Assembly (NCBI GenBank): GCA_036172665.1
Contig: JAYKNF010000013.1
Location: 5,146,001-5,210,000 of the forward strand
Length of the DNA: 64,000 nt
Reading direction: 5' to 3'
Source: Prosopocoilus inquinatus
Taxonomy: Eukaryota > Arthropoda > Insecta > Coleoptera > Lucanidae
Under the pieces are notes generated by a model. The model saw nothing but the letters and a program-made list of their open reading frames with translations. It ran no database searches and was not told the origin of the DNA. The translations under genes and the position numbers were made by a program. Positions 1-14,402 of this stretch are shown here, in pieces (within the stretch, counting starts at the first letter, position 1; every line of letters starts with the position of its first letter).

Positions 1-149
1 TGTGAGATACAAAGTTCTCGGTCGCAGCAGAAGCTGGAAATAGTTTTGAACGAAACAACACGTATTAGCGTTGTTCCTGTGATGTATCTAAACGATCCTT
101 ACTTATCTAACATATTATATGACGTTTGGATGGACTCCAGTAAGTCTGA
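1..149. repeat. Prototype 149-bp satellite monomer
   Basis: First complete monomer in the phase used here. Diagnostic variable segments are: bases 11-20, just after GAGATAC (AAAGTTCTCG, AAAGTTTTTG, GACGTTTTCG, GAAGTTCTCG, AAAGTTTACG, GAAATTTTCG, GAAGTTTTTG or GACGCTTTCG); the following AGCAGAAGC, AGCAGGAGC, AGCAGCAGC, AGCTGAAGC or AGCGGAAGC; CACGTATT, CACGCATT or CACATATT; CTTATCTAAC, CTCATCTATC, CCCATCTATC, CTTAGCTACT, CTCACCTATC or CTCAGTTCTC; and GTTTCGATGG, GTTTGGATGG, GTTTGGACGG or GTTTGGATCG. Positions 54-75 form an imperfect dyad (AACAAC...GTTGTT). The length is close to a nucleosome-core footprint, as in many satellites. Confidence 0.95.
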
Positions 150-3100
150 TGTGAGATACAAAGTTTTTGGACGCAGCAGCTGCTGGAAATAGTTTTAAAC
201 GAAACAACACGTATTAGCGTTGTTCCTGTGCTGTATCTAATCGATCCTTACTTATCTATCATGTTATTTGACGTTTCGATGGACTCCAGTAACTCTGATG
301 TGAGATACGACGTTTTCGGACGCAGCAGAAACTGGAAATAGTTTTTAACGAGACAACACATATTAGCGTTGTTCCTCTGATGTATCTAATCGATCCTTAC
401 TTATCTATCATGTTACTTGACGTTTGGATCGATTCCAGTAACTCTGATGTGATATACGAAGTTCTCGGACGCAGCAGAAGCTGGAAATAGTTTTAAACGA
501 AACAGCACGCATTAGCGTTGTTCCTGTGATGTATCTAATCGATCCTTACTCACCTATCATGTTATTTGGCGTTTCGATGGACTCCAGTAACTCTGATGTG
601 AGATACAAAGTTTACGGACGCAGCAGAAGCTGGAAATAGTTTTAAATGAAACAACACGTATTAGCGTTGTTCCTGTGATGTATCTAATCGATCCTTACTC
701 ATCTATCATGTTATTTGACGTTTGGATGGACTCCAGTAACCCTGATGTGAGATACGAAATTTTCGGACGCAGCGGAAGCTGGAAATAGTTTTAAACGAAA
801 CAACACGCATTAGCGTTGTTCCAGTGATGTATCTAATCGATCCTTACTCATCTATCATGTTATTTGTCGTTTCGATGGACTCTAGTAATTCTGATGTGAG
901 ATACGAAGTTTTTGGACGCAGCAGGAGCTGGAAATAGTTTTGAACGAAACAACACATATTAGCGTTGTTCCTGTGATGTATCTAAACGATCCTTACTTAT
1001 CTAACATGTTATTTGACGTTTGGATGGACTCCAGTAAATCTGATGCGAGATACAAAGTTTTTGGACGCAGCAGGAGCTGGAAATAGTTTTAAACGAAACA
1101 ACACGTATTAGCGTTGTTCCTGTGCTGTATCTAATCGATCCTTACTTATCTATCATGTTATTTGACGTTTCGATGGACTCCAGTAACTCTGATGTGAGAT
1201 ACGACGTTTTCGGATGCAGCAGAAGCTGGAAATAGTTTTTAACGAAACAACACATATTAGCGTTGTTCCTGTGATGTATCTAAACGATCCTTACTTATCT
1301 AACATGTTATTTGGCGTTTCGATGGACTCCAGTAACTTTGATGTGAGATACGAAGTTCTCGGACGCAGCTGAAGCTGGAAATAGTTTTAAACGAAACAAC
1401 ACGTATTAGCGTTGTTCCTGTGATGTATCTAATCGATCCTTACTTAGCTACTATGTTATTTGACGTTTCGATGGACTCCAGTAACTCTAATGTGAGATAC
1501 GAAATTTTCGGACGCAGCAGCAGCTGGAAATAGTTTTAAACGAAACAACACATATTAGCGTTGTTCCTGTGATGTATCTAATCGATCCTTACTCAGTTCT
1601 CATGTTATTTGACGTTTGGACGGACTCCAGTAACTCTGATGTGAGATACAAAGTTCTCGGACGCAGCAGAAGCTGGAAATAGTTTTGAACGAACCAACAC
1701 GTATTAGCGTTGTTCCTGTGATGTATCTAAACGATCCTTACTTATCTAACATGTTATTTGACGTTTGGATGGACTCCAGTAACTCTAATGTGAGATACGA
1801 AATTTTCGGACGCAGCAGCAGCTGGAAATAGTTTTAAACGAAACAACACATATTAGCGTTGTTCCTGTGATGTATGTAATCGATCCTTACTCATCTATCA
1901 TGTTATTTGACGTTTGGACGGACTCCAGTAACTCTGATGTGAGATACAAAGTTCTCGGACGCAGCAGAAGCTGGAAATAGTTTTGAACGAAACAACACGT
2001 ATTAGCGTTGTTCCTGTGATGTATCTAAACGATCCTTACTTATCTAACATATTATATGACGTTTGGATGGACTCCAGTAAGTCTGATGTGAGATACAAAG
2101 TTTTTGGACGCAGCAGCTGCTGGAAATAGTTTTAAACGAAACAACACGTATTAGCGTTGTTCCTGTGCTGTATCTAATCGATCCTTACTCATCTATCATG
2201 TTATTTGGCGTTTCGATGGACTCTGATGTGAGATACAAAGTTTACGGACGCAGCAGAAGCTGGAAATAGTTTTGAACGAACCAACACGCATTAGCGTTGT
2301 TCCTGTGATGTATCTAAACGATCCCTACTTATCTAACATGTTATTTGACGTTTCGATGGACTCCAGTAACTCTGATGTGAGATACGACGCTTTCGGACGC
2401 AGCAGAAGCTGGAAATAGTTTTTAACGAAACAACACGCATTAGCGTTGTTCCTGTGATGTATCTAATCGATCCTTACTCATCTATCATGTTATTTGGCGT
2501 TTCGATGGACTCTGATGTGAGATACAAAGTTTACGGACGCAGCAGAAGCTGGAAATAGTTTTAAATGAAACAACACGTATTAGCGTTGTTCCTGTGATGT
2601 ATCTAATCGATCCTTACTCATCTATCATGTTATTTGACGTTTGGATGGACTCCAGTAACCCTGATGGGAGATACGAAATTTTCGGACGCAGCGGAAGCTG
2701 GAAATAGTTTTAAACGAAACAACACGTATTAGCGTTGTTCCTGTGATGTATCTAATCGATCCTTACTCATCTATCATGTTATTTGACGTTTGGATGGACT
2801 CCAGTAACCCTGATGTGAGATACGAAATTTTCGGACGCAGCGGAAGCTGGAAATAGTTTTAAACGAAACAACACGCATTAGCGTTGTTCCTGTGATGTAT
2901 CTAATCGATCCTTACCCATCTATCATGTTATTTGTCGTTTCGATGGACTCTAGTAATTCTGATGTGAGATACGAAGTTTTTGGACGCAGCAGGAGCTGGA
3001 AATAGTTTTGAACGAAACAACACGTATTAGCGTTGTTCCTGTGCTGTATCTAATCGATCCTTACTTATCTATCATGTTATTTGACGTTTCGATGGACTCC

Positions 3101-6100
3101 AGTAACTCTGATGTGAGATACGACGTTTTCGGACGCAGCAGAAGCTGGAAATAGTTTTTAACGAAACAACACGCATTAGCGTTGTTCCTGTGATGTATCT
3201 AATCTATCCTTACTCATCTATCATGTTATTTGGCGTTTCGATGGACTCCAGTAACTTTGATGTGAGATACGAAGTTCTCGGACGCAGCTGAAGCTGGAAA
3301 TAGTTTTAAACGAAACAACACGTATTAGCGTTGTTCCTGTGATGTATCTAATCGGTCCTTACTTAGCTACTATGTTATTTGACGTTTCGATGGACTCCAG
3401 TAACTCTAATGTGAGATACGAAATTTTCGGACGCAGCAGCAGCTGGAAATAGTTTTAAACGAAACAACACATATTAGCGTTGTTCCTGTGATGTATCTAA
3501 TCGATCCTTACTCATCTATCATGTTATTTGACGTTTGGATGGACTCCAGTAACCCTGATGTGAGATACGAAATTTTCGGACGCAGCGGAAGCTGGAAATA
3601 GTTTTAAACGAAACAACACGCATTAGCGTTGTTCCTGTGATGTATCTAATCGATCCTTACCCATCTATCATGTTATTTGTCGTTTCGATGGACTCTAGTA
3701 ATTCTGATGTGAGATACGAAGTTTTTGGACGCAGCAGGAGCTGGAAATAGTTTTGAACAAAACAACACGTATTAGCGTTGTTCCTGTGATGTATCTAAAT
3801 GATCCTTACTTATCTAACATGTTATTTGACGTTTGGATGGACTCCAGTAAGTCTGATGTGAGATACAAAGTTTTTGGACGCAGCAGGAGCTGGAAATAGT
3901 TTTAAACGAAACAACACGTATTAGCGTTGTTCCTGTGCTGTATCTAATCGATCCTTACTTATCTATCATGTTATTTGACGTTTCGATGGACTCCAGTAAC
4001 TCTGATGTGAGATACGACGTTTTCGGACGCAGCAGAAGCTGGAAATAGTTTTTAACGAAACAACACGCATTAGCGTTGTTCCTGTGATGTATCTAATCGA
4101 TCCTTACTCATCTATCATGTTATTTGGCGTTTCGATGGACTCCAGTAACTTTGATGTGAGATACGAAGTTCTCGGACGCAGCTGAAGCTGGAAATAGTTT
4201 TAAACGAAACAACACGTATTAGCGTTGTTCCTGTGATGTATCTAATCGGTCCTTACTTAGCTACTATGTTATTTGACGTTTCGATGGACTCCAGTAACTC
4301 TAATGTGAGATACGAAATTTTCGGACGCAGCAGCAGCTGGAAATAGTTTTAAACGAAACAACACATATTAGCGTTGTTCCTGTGATGTATCTAATCGATC
4401 CTTACTCATCTATCATGTTATTTGACGTTTGGCCGGACTCCAGTAACTCTGATGTGAGATACAAAGTTCTCGGACGCAGCAGAAGCTGGAAATAGTTTTG
4501 AACGAAGCAACACGTATTAGCGTTGTTCCTGTGATGTATCTAAACGATCCTTACTTATCTAACATATTATATGACGTTTGGATGGACTCCAGTAAGTCTG
4601 ATGTGAGATACAAAGTTTTTGGACGCAGCAGCAGCTGGAAATAGTTTTAAACGAAAAAACACGTATTAGCGTTGTTCCTGTGCTGTATCTAATCGATCCT
4701 TACTTATCTATCATGTTATTTGACGTTTCGATGGACTCCAGTAACTCTGATGTGAGATACGACGTTTTCGGACGCAGCAGAAGCTGGAAATAGTTTTAAA
4801 CGAAACAACACATATTAGCGTTGTTCCTGTGATGTATCTAATCGATCCTTACTCATCTATCATGTTATTTGACGTTTGGACGGACTCCAGTAACTCTGAT
4901 GTGAGATACAAAGTTCTCGGACACAGCAGAAGCTGGAAATAGTTTTGAACGAAACAACACGTATTAGCGTTGTTCCTGTGATGTATCTAAACGATCCTTA
5001 CTTATCTAACATGTTATTTGACGTTTGGATGGACTCCAGTAACTCTAATGTGAGATACGAAATTTTCGGACGCAGCAGCAGCTGGAAATAGTTTTAAACG
5101 AAACAACACATATTAGCGTTGTTCCTGTGATGTATCTAATCGATCCTTACTCATCTATCATGTTATTTGACGTTTGGACGGACTCCAGTAACTCTGATGT
5201 GAGATACAAAGTTCTCGGACGCAGCAGAAGCTGGAAATAGTTTTGAACGAAACAACACGTATTAGCGTTGTTCCTGTGATGTATCTAAACGATCCTTACT
5301 TATCTAACATATTATATGACGTTTGGACGGACTCCAGTAAGTCTGATGTGAGATACAAAGTTTTTGGACGCAGCAGCTGCTGGAAATAATTTTAAACGAA
5401 ACAACACGTATTAGCGTTGTTCCTGTGCTGTATCTAATCGATCCTTACTTATCTATCATGTTATTTGACGTTTCGATGGACTCCAGTAACTCTGATGTGA
5501 GATACGACGTTTTCGGACGCAGCAGAAACTGGAAATAGTTTTTAACGAAACAACACATATTAGCGTTGTTCCTGTGATGTATCTAATCGATCCTTACTTA
5601 TCTATCATGTTATTTGACGTTTGGATCGACTCCAGTAACTCTGATGTGATATACGAAGTTCTCGGACGCAGCAGAAGCTGGAAATAGTTTTAAACGAAAC
5701 AGCACGCATTAGCGTTGTTCCTGTGATGTATCTAATCGATCCTTACTCACCTATCATGTTATTTGGCGTTTCGATGGACTCCAGTAACTCTGATGTGAGA
5801 TACAAAGTTTACGGACGCAGCAGAAGCTGGAAATAGTTTTAAATGAAACAACACGTATTAGCGTTGTTCCTGTGATGTATCTAATCGATCCTTACTCATC
5901 TATCATGTTATTTGACGTTTGGATGGACTCCAGTAACCCTGATGTGAGATACGAAATTTTCGGACGCAGCGGAAGCTGGAAATAGTTTTAAACGAAACAA
6001 CACGCATTAGCGTTGTTCCAGTGATGTATCTAATCGATCCTTACTCATCTATCATGTTATTTGTCGTTTCGATGGACTCTAGTAATTCTGATGTGAGATA

Positions 6101-8160
6101 CGAAGTTTTTGGACGCAGCAGGAGCTGGAAATAGTTTTGAACGAAACAACACATATTAGCGTTGTTCCTGTGATGTATCTAAACGATCCTTACTTATCTA
6201 ACATGTTATTTGACGTTTGGATGGACTCCAGTAAATCTGATGCGAGATACAAAGTTTTTGGACGCAGCAGGAACTGGAAATAGTTTTAAACGAAACAACA
6301 CGTATTAGCGTTGTTCCTGTGCTGTATCTAATCGATCCTTACTTATCTATCATGTTATTTGACGTTTCGATGGACTCCAGTAACTCTGATGTGAGATACG
6401 ACGTTTTCGGATGCAGCAGAAGCTGGAAATAGTTTTTAACGAAACAACACATATTAGCGTTGTTCCTGTGATGTATCTAATCGGTCCTTACTTATCTATC
6501 ATGTTATTTGACGTTTGTATCGACTCCAGTAACTCTGATGTGATATACGAAGTTCTCGGACGCAGCAGAAGCTGGAAATAGTTTTAAACGAAACAACACG
6601 CATTAGCGTTGTTCCTGTGATGTATCTAATCGATCCTTACTCATCTATCATGTTATCTGGCGTTTCGATGGACTCCAGTAACTTTGATGTGAGATACGAA
6701 GTTCTCGGACGCAGCTGAAGCTGGAAATAGTTTTAAACGAAACAACACGTATTAGCGTTGTTCCTGTGATGTATCTAATCGATCCTTACTTAGCTACTAT
6801 GTTATTTGACGTTTCGATGGACTCCAGTAACTCTAATGTGAGATACGAAATTTTCGGACGCAGCAGCAGCTGGAAATAGTTTTAAACGAAACAACACATA
6901 TTAGCGTTGTTCCTGTGATGTATCTAATCGATCCTTACTCAGTTCTCATGTTATTTGACGTTTGGACGGACTCCAGTAACTCTGATGTGAGATACAAAGT
7001 TCTCGGACGCAGCAGAAGCTGGAAATAGTTTTGAACGAACCAACACGTATTAGCGTTGTTCCTGTGATGTATCTAAACGATCCTTACTTATCTAACATGT
7101 TATTTGACGTTTGGATGGACTCCAGTAACTCTAATGTGAGATACGAAATTTTCGGACGCAGCAGCAGCTGGAAATAGTTTTAAACGAAACAACACATATT
7201 AGCGTTGTTCCTGTGATGTATGTAATCGATCCTTACTCATCTATCATGTTATTTGACGTTTGGACGGACTCCAGTAACTCTGATGTGAGATACAAAGTTC
7301 TCGGACGCAGCAGAAGCTGGAAATAGTTTTGAACGAAACAACACGTATTAGCGTTGTTCCTGTGATGTATCTAAACGATCCTTACTTATCTAACATATTA
7401 TATGACGTTTGGATGGACTCCAGTAAGTCTGATGTGAGATACAAAGTTTTTGGACGCAGCAGCTGCTGGAAATAGTTTTAAACGAAACAACACGCATTAG
7501 CGTTGTTCCTGTGCTGTATCTAATCGATCCTTACTCATCTATCATGTTATTTGGCGTTTCGATGGACTCTGATGTGAGATACAAAGTTTACGGACGCAGC
7601 AGAAGCTGGAAATAGTTTTGAACGAACCAACACGCATTAGCGTTGTTCCTGTGATGTATCTAAACGATCCTTACTTATCTAACATGTTATTTGACGTTTC
7701 GATGGACTCCAGTAACTCTGATGTGAGATACGACGCTTTCGGACGCAGCAGAAGCTGGAAATAGTTTTTAACGAAACAACACGCATTAGCGTTGTTCCTG
7801 TGATGTATCTAATCGATCCTTACTCATCTATCATGTTATTTGGCGTTTCGATGGACTCTGATGTGAGATACAAAGTTTACGGACGCAGCAGAAGCTGGAA
7901 ATAGTTTTAAATGAAACAACACGTATTAGCGTTGTTCCTGTGATGTATCTAATCGATCCTTACTCATCTATCATGTTATTTGACGTTTGGATGGACTCCA
8001 GTAACCCTGATGTGAGATACGAAATTTTCGGACGCAGCGGAAGCTGGAAATAGTTTTAAACGAAACAACACGCATTAGCGTTGTTCCTGTGATGTATCTA
8101 ATCGATCCTTACCCATCTATCATGTTATTTGTCGTTTCGATGGACTCTAGTAATTCTGAT
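1..8160. repeat. HOR block: two 35/36-monomer units, offset 5197-5346 bp
   Basis: The monomer order from position 1 recurs from 5198. Private variants shared at offset 5197 are GATGCGAGATAC (1042 and 6239), GTTCCAGTGATG (about 808 and 6005) and TTCGGATGCAGC (about 1209 and 6406). After about 1340 the offset becomes 5346 because the second unit holds one extra GATATAC-type monomer at 6539. The order then continues in register to about 2.8/8.1 kb. The left unit may start upstream of the window. Confidence 0.85.
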
Positions 8161-11100
8161 GTGAGATACGAAGTTTTTGGACGCAGCAGGAGCTGGAAAT
8201 ACTTTTGAACGAAACAACACGTATTAGCGTTGTTCCTGTGATGTATCTAAACGATCCTTACCCATCTATCATGTTATTTGTCGTTTCGATGGACTCTAGT
8301 AATTCTGATGTGAGATACGAAGTTTTTGGACGCAGCAGGAGCTGGAAATAGTTTTGAACGAAACAACACGTATTAGCGTTGTTCCTGTGATGTATCTAAA
8401 CGATCCTTACTTATCTAACATGTTATTTGACGTTTGGATGGACTCCAGTAAGTCTGATGTGAGATACAAAGTTTTTGACGCAGCAGGAGCTGGAAATAGT
8501 TTTAAACGAAACAACACGTATTAGCGTTGTTCCTGTGCTGTATCTAATCGATCCTTACTTATCTATCATGTTATTTGACGTTTCGATGGACTCCAGTAAC
8601 TCTGATGTGAGATACGACGTTTTCGGACGCAGCAGAAGCTGGAAATAGTTTTTAACGAAACAACACGCATTAGCGTTGTTCCTGTGATGTATCTAATCTA
8701 TCCTTACTCATCTATCATGTTATTTGGCGTTTCGATGGACTCCAGTAACTTTGATGTGAGATACGAAGTTCTCGGACGCAGCTGAAGCTGGAAATAGTTT
8801 TAAACGAAACAACACGTATTAGCGTTGTTCCTGTGATGTATCTAATCGGTCCTTACTTAGCTACTATGTTATTTGAGGTTTCGATGGACTCCAGTAACTT
8901 TAATGTGAGATACGAAATTTTCGGACGCAGCAGCAGCTGGAAATAGTTTTAAACGAAACAACACATATTAGCGTTGTTCCTGTGATGTATCTAATCGATC
9001 CTTACTCATCTATCATGTTATTTGACGTTTGGATGGACTCCAGTAACCCTGATGTGAGATACGAAATTTTCGGACGCAGCGGAAGCTGGAAATAGTTTTA
9101 AACGAAACAACACGCATTAGCGTTGTTCCTGTGATGTATCTAATCGATCCTTACCCATCTATCATGTTATTTGTCGTTTCGATGGACTCTAGTAATTCTG
9201 ATGTGAGATACGAAGTTTTTGGACGCAGCAGGAGCTGGAAATAGTTTTGAACGAAACAACACGTATTAGCGTTGTTCCTGTGATGTATCTAAACGATCCT
9301 TACTTATCTAACATATTATATGACGTTTGGATGGACTCCAGTAAGTCTGATGTGAGATACAAAGTTTTTGGACGCAGCAGCAGCTGGAAATAGTTTTAAA
9401 CGAAACAACACGTATTAGCGTTGTTCCTGTGCTGTATCTAATCGATCCTTACTTATCTATCATGTTATTTGACGTTTCGATGGACTCCAGTAACTCTGAT
9501 GTGAGATACGACGTTTTCGGACGCAGCAGAAGCTGGAAATAGTTTTAAACGAAACAACACATATTAGCGTTGTTCCTGTGATGTATCTAATCGATCCTTA
9601 CTCATCTATCATGTTATTTGACGTTTGGACGGACTCCAGTAACTCTGATGTTAGATACAAAGTTCTCGGACACAGCAGAAGCTGGAAATAGTTTTGAACG
9701 AAACAACACGTATTGGCGTTGTTCCTGTGATGTATCTAAACGATCCTTACTTATCTAACATGTTATTTGACGTTTGGATGGACTCCAGTAACTCTAATGT
9801 GAGATACGAAATTTTCGGACGCAGCAGCAGCTGGAAATAGTTTTAAACGAAACAACACATATTAGCGTTGTTCCTGTGATGTATCTAATCGATCCTTACT
9901 CATCTATCATGTTATTTGACGTTTGGACGGACTCCAGTAACTCTGATGTGAGATACAAAGTTCTCGGACGCAGCAGAAGCTGGAAATAGTTTTGAACGAA
10001 ACAACACGTATTAGCGTTGTTCCTGTGATGTATCTAAACGATCCTTACTTATCTATCATGTTATTTGTCGTTTCGATGGACTCTAGTAATTCTGATGTGA
10101 GATACGAAGTTTTTGGACGCAGCAGGAGCTGGAAATAGTTTTGAACGAAACAACACGTATTAGCGTTGTTCCTGTGATGTATCTAAACGATCCTTACTTA
10201 TCTAACATGTTATTTGACGTTTGGATGGACTCCAGTAAGTCTGATGTGAGATACAAAGTTTTTGGACGCAGCAGGAGCTGGAAATAGTTTTGAACGAAAC
10301 AACACGTATTAGCGTTGTTCCTGTGATGTATCTAAACGATCCTTACTTATCTATCATGTTATTTGACGTTTCGATGGACTCCAGTAACTCTGATGTGAGA
10401 TACGACGTTTTCGGACGCAGCAGAAGCTGGAAATAGTTTTTAACGAAACAACACGCATTAGCGTTGTTCCTGTGATGTATCTAATCGATCCTTACTCATC
10501 TATCATGTTATTTGGCGTTTCGATGGACTCCAGTAACTTTGATGTGAGATACGAAGTTCTCGGACGCAGCTGAAGCTGGAAATAGTTTTAAACGAAACAA
10601 CACGTATTAGCGTTGTTCCTGTGATGTATCTAATCGATCCTTACTTAGCTACTATGTTACTTGACGTTTCGATGGACTCCAGTAACTCTAATGTGAGATA
10701 CGAAATTTTCGGACGCAGCAGCAGCTGGAAATAGTTTTAAACGAAACAACACATATTAGCGTTGTTCCTGTGATGTATCTAATCGATCCTTACTCATCTA
10801 TCATGTTATTTGACGTTTGGACGGACTCCAGTAACTCTGATGTGAGATACAAAGTTCTCGGACGCAGCAGAAGCTGGAAATAGTTTTGAACGAAGCAACA
10901 CATATTAGCGTTGTTCCTGTGATGTATGTAATCGATCCTTACTCATCTATCATGTTATTTGACGTTTGGACGGACTCCAGTAACTCTGATGTGAGATACA
11001 AAGTTCTCGGACGCAGCAGAAGCTGGAAATAGTTTTGAACGAAACAACACGTATTAGCGTTGTTCCTGTGATGTATCTAAACGATCCTTACTTATCTAAC

Positions 11101-14100
11101 ATATTATATGACGTTTGGATGGACTCCAGTAAGTCTGATGTGAGATACAAAGTTTTTGGACGCAGCAGCTGCTGGAAATAGTTTTAAACGAAACAACACG
11201 TATTAGCGTTGTTCCTGTGCTGTATCTAATCGATCCTTACTCATCTATCATGTTATTTGGCGTTTCGATGGACTCTGATGTGAGATACAAAGTTTACGGA
11301 CGCAGCAGAAGCTGGAAATAGTTTTGAACGAACCAACACGCATTAGCGTTGTTCCTGCGATGTATCTAAACGATCCTTACTTATCTAACATGTTATTTGA
11401 CGTTTCGATGGACTCCAGTAACTCTGATGTGAGATACGACGCTTTCGGACGCAGCAGAAGCTGGAAATAGTTTTTAACGAAACAACACGCATTAGCGTTG
11501 TTCCTGTGATGTATCTAATCGATCCTTACTCATCTATCATGTTATTTGGCGTTTCGATGGACTCTGATGTGAGATACAAAGTTTACGGACGCAGCAGAAG
11601 CTGGAAATAGTTTTAAATGAAACAACACGTATTAGCGTTGTTCCTGTGATGTATCTAATCGATCCTTACTCATCTATCATGTTATTTGACGTTTGGATGG
11701 ACTCCAGTAACCCTGATGTGAGATACGAAATTTTCGGACGCAGCGGAAGCTGGAAATAGTTTTAAACGAAACAACACGCATTAGCGTTGTTCCTGTGATG
11801 TATCTAATCGATCCTTACCCATCTATCATGTTATTTGTCGTTTCGATGGACTCTAGTAATTCTGATGTGAGATACGAAGTTTTTGGACGCAGCAGGAGCT
11901 GGAAATAGTTTTGAACGAAACAACACGTATTAGCGTTGTTCCTGTGATGTATCTAAACGATCCTTACTTATCTAACATGTTATTTGACGTTTGGATGGAC
12001 TCCAGTAAGTCTGATGTGAGATACAAAGTTTTTGACGCAGCAGGAGCTGGAAATAGTTTTAAACGAAACGACACGTATTAGCGTTGTTCCTGTGCTGTAT
12101 CTAATCGATCCTTACTTATCTATCATGTTATTTGACGTTTCGATGGACTCCAGTAACTCTGATGTGAGATACGACGTTTTCGGACGCAGCAGAAGCTGGA
12201 AATAGTTTTTAACGAAACAACACGCATTAGCGTTGTTCCTGTGATGTATCTAATCTATCCTTACTCATCTATCATGTTATTTGGCGTTTCGATTTACTCC
12301 AGTAACTTTGATGTGAGATACGAAGTTCTCGGACGCAGCTGAAGCTGGAAATAGTTTTAAACGAAACAACACGTATTAGCGTTGTTCCTGTGATGTATCT
12401 AATCGGTCCTTACTTAGCTACTATGTTATTTGACGTTTCGATGGACTCCAGTAACTCTAATGTGAGATACGAAATTTTCGGACGCAGCAGCAGCTGGAAA
12501 TAGTTTTAAACGAAACAACACATATTAGCGTTGTTCCTGTGATGTATCTAATCGATCCTTACTCATCTATCATGTTATTTGACGTTTGGATGGACTCCAG
12601 TAACCCTGATGTGAGATACGAAATTTTCGGACGCAGCGGAAGCTGGAAATAGTTTTAAACGAAACAACACGCATTAGCGTTGTTCCTGTGATGTATCTAA
12701 CCGATCCTTACCCATCTATCATGTTATTTGTAGTTTCGATGGACTCTAGTAATTCTGATGTGAGATACGAAGTTTTTGGACGCAGCAGGAGCTGGAAATA
12801 GTTTTGAACGAAACAACACGTATTAGCGTTGTTCCTGTGATGTATCTAAACGATCCTTACTTATCTAACATATTATATGACGTTTGGATGGACTCCAGTA
12901 AGTCTGATGTGAGATACAAAGTTTTTGGACGCAGCAGCAGCTGGAAATAGTTTTAAACGAAACAACACGTATTAGCGTTGTTCCTGTGCTGTATCTAATC
13001 GATCCTTACTTATCTATCATGTTATTTGACGTTTCGATGGACTCCAGTAACTCTGATGTGAGATACGACGTTTTCGGACGCAGCAGAAGCTGGAAATAGT
13101 TTTAAACGAAACAACACATATTAGCGTTGTTCCTGTGATGTATCTAATCGATCCTTACTCATCTATCATGTTATTTGACGTTTGGACGGACTCCAGTAAC
13201 TCTGATGTGAGATACAAAGTTCTCGGACACAGCAGAAGCTGGAAATAGTTTTGAACGAAACAACACGTATTAGCGTTGTTCCTGTGATGTATCTAAACGA
13301 TCCTTACTTATCTAACATGTTATTTGACGTTTGGATGGACTCCAGTAACTCTAATGGGAGATACGAAATTTTCGGACGCAGCAGCAGCTGGAAATAGTTT
13401 TAAACGAAACAACACATATTAGCGTTGTTCCTGTGATGTATCTAATCGATTCTTACTCATCTATCATGTTATTTGACGTTTAGACGGACTCCAGTAACTC
13501 TGATGTGAGATACAAAGTTCTCGGACGCAGCAGAAGCTGGAAATAGTTTTGAACGAAACAACACGTATTAGCGTTGTTCCTGTGATGTATCTAAACGATC
13601 CTTACTTATCTATCATGTTATTTGTCGTTTCGATGGACTCTAGTAATTCTGATGTGAGATACGAAGTTTTTGGACGCAGCAGGAGCTGGAAATAGTTTTG
13701 AACGAAACAACACGTATTAGCGTTGTTCCTGTGATGTATCTAAACGATCCTTACTTATCTAACATGTTATTTGACGTTTGGATGGACTCCAGTAAGTCTG
13801 ATGTGAGATACAAAGTTTTTGGACGCAGCAGGAGCTGGAAATAGTTTTGAACGAAACAACACGTATTAGCGTTGTTCCTGTGATGTATCTAAACGATCCT
13901 TACTTATCTATCATGTTATTTGACGTTTCGATGGACTCCAGTAACTCTGATGTGAGATACGACGTTTTCGGACGCAGCAGAAGCTGGAAATAGTTTTTAA
14001 CGAAACAACACGCATTAGCGTTGTTCCTGTGATGTATCTAATCGATCCTTACTCATCTATCATGTTATTTGGCGTTTCGATGGACTCCAGTAACTTTGAT

Positions 14101-14402
14101 GTGAGATACGAAGTTCTCGGACGCAGCTGAAGCTGGAAATAGTTTTAAACGAAACAACACGTATTAGCGTTGTTCCTGTGATGTATCTAATCGATCCTTA
14201 CTTAGCTACTATGTTACTTGACGTTTCGATGGACTCCAGTAACTCTAATGTGAGATACGAAATTTTCGGACGCAGCAGCAGCTGGAAATAGTTTTAAACG
14301 AAACAACACATATTAGCGTTGTTCCTGTGATGTATCTAATCGATCCTTACTCATCTATCATGTTATTTGACGTTTGGACGGACTCCAGTAACTCTGATGT
14401 GA
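7195..14402. repeat. HOR block: 25-mer (3706 bp) followed by 24-mer copy
   Basis: Monomer order from 7284 repeats from 10990, a spacing of 3706 bp, which equals 25 x 149 minus two 9-bp and one 1-bp deletions. The first unit has two successive GAAGTTTTTGG/AGGAGC monomers (8160, 8309) where the second has one, so later landmarks such as TTTGTCG after CTTATCTATCATG (10064 and 13621) are 3557 bp apart. The junction is visible near 10897: GAAGCA of one monomer type runs straight into CACATATT of another, pairing with 7195. Confidence 0.85.
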
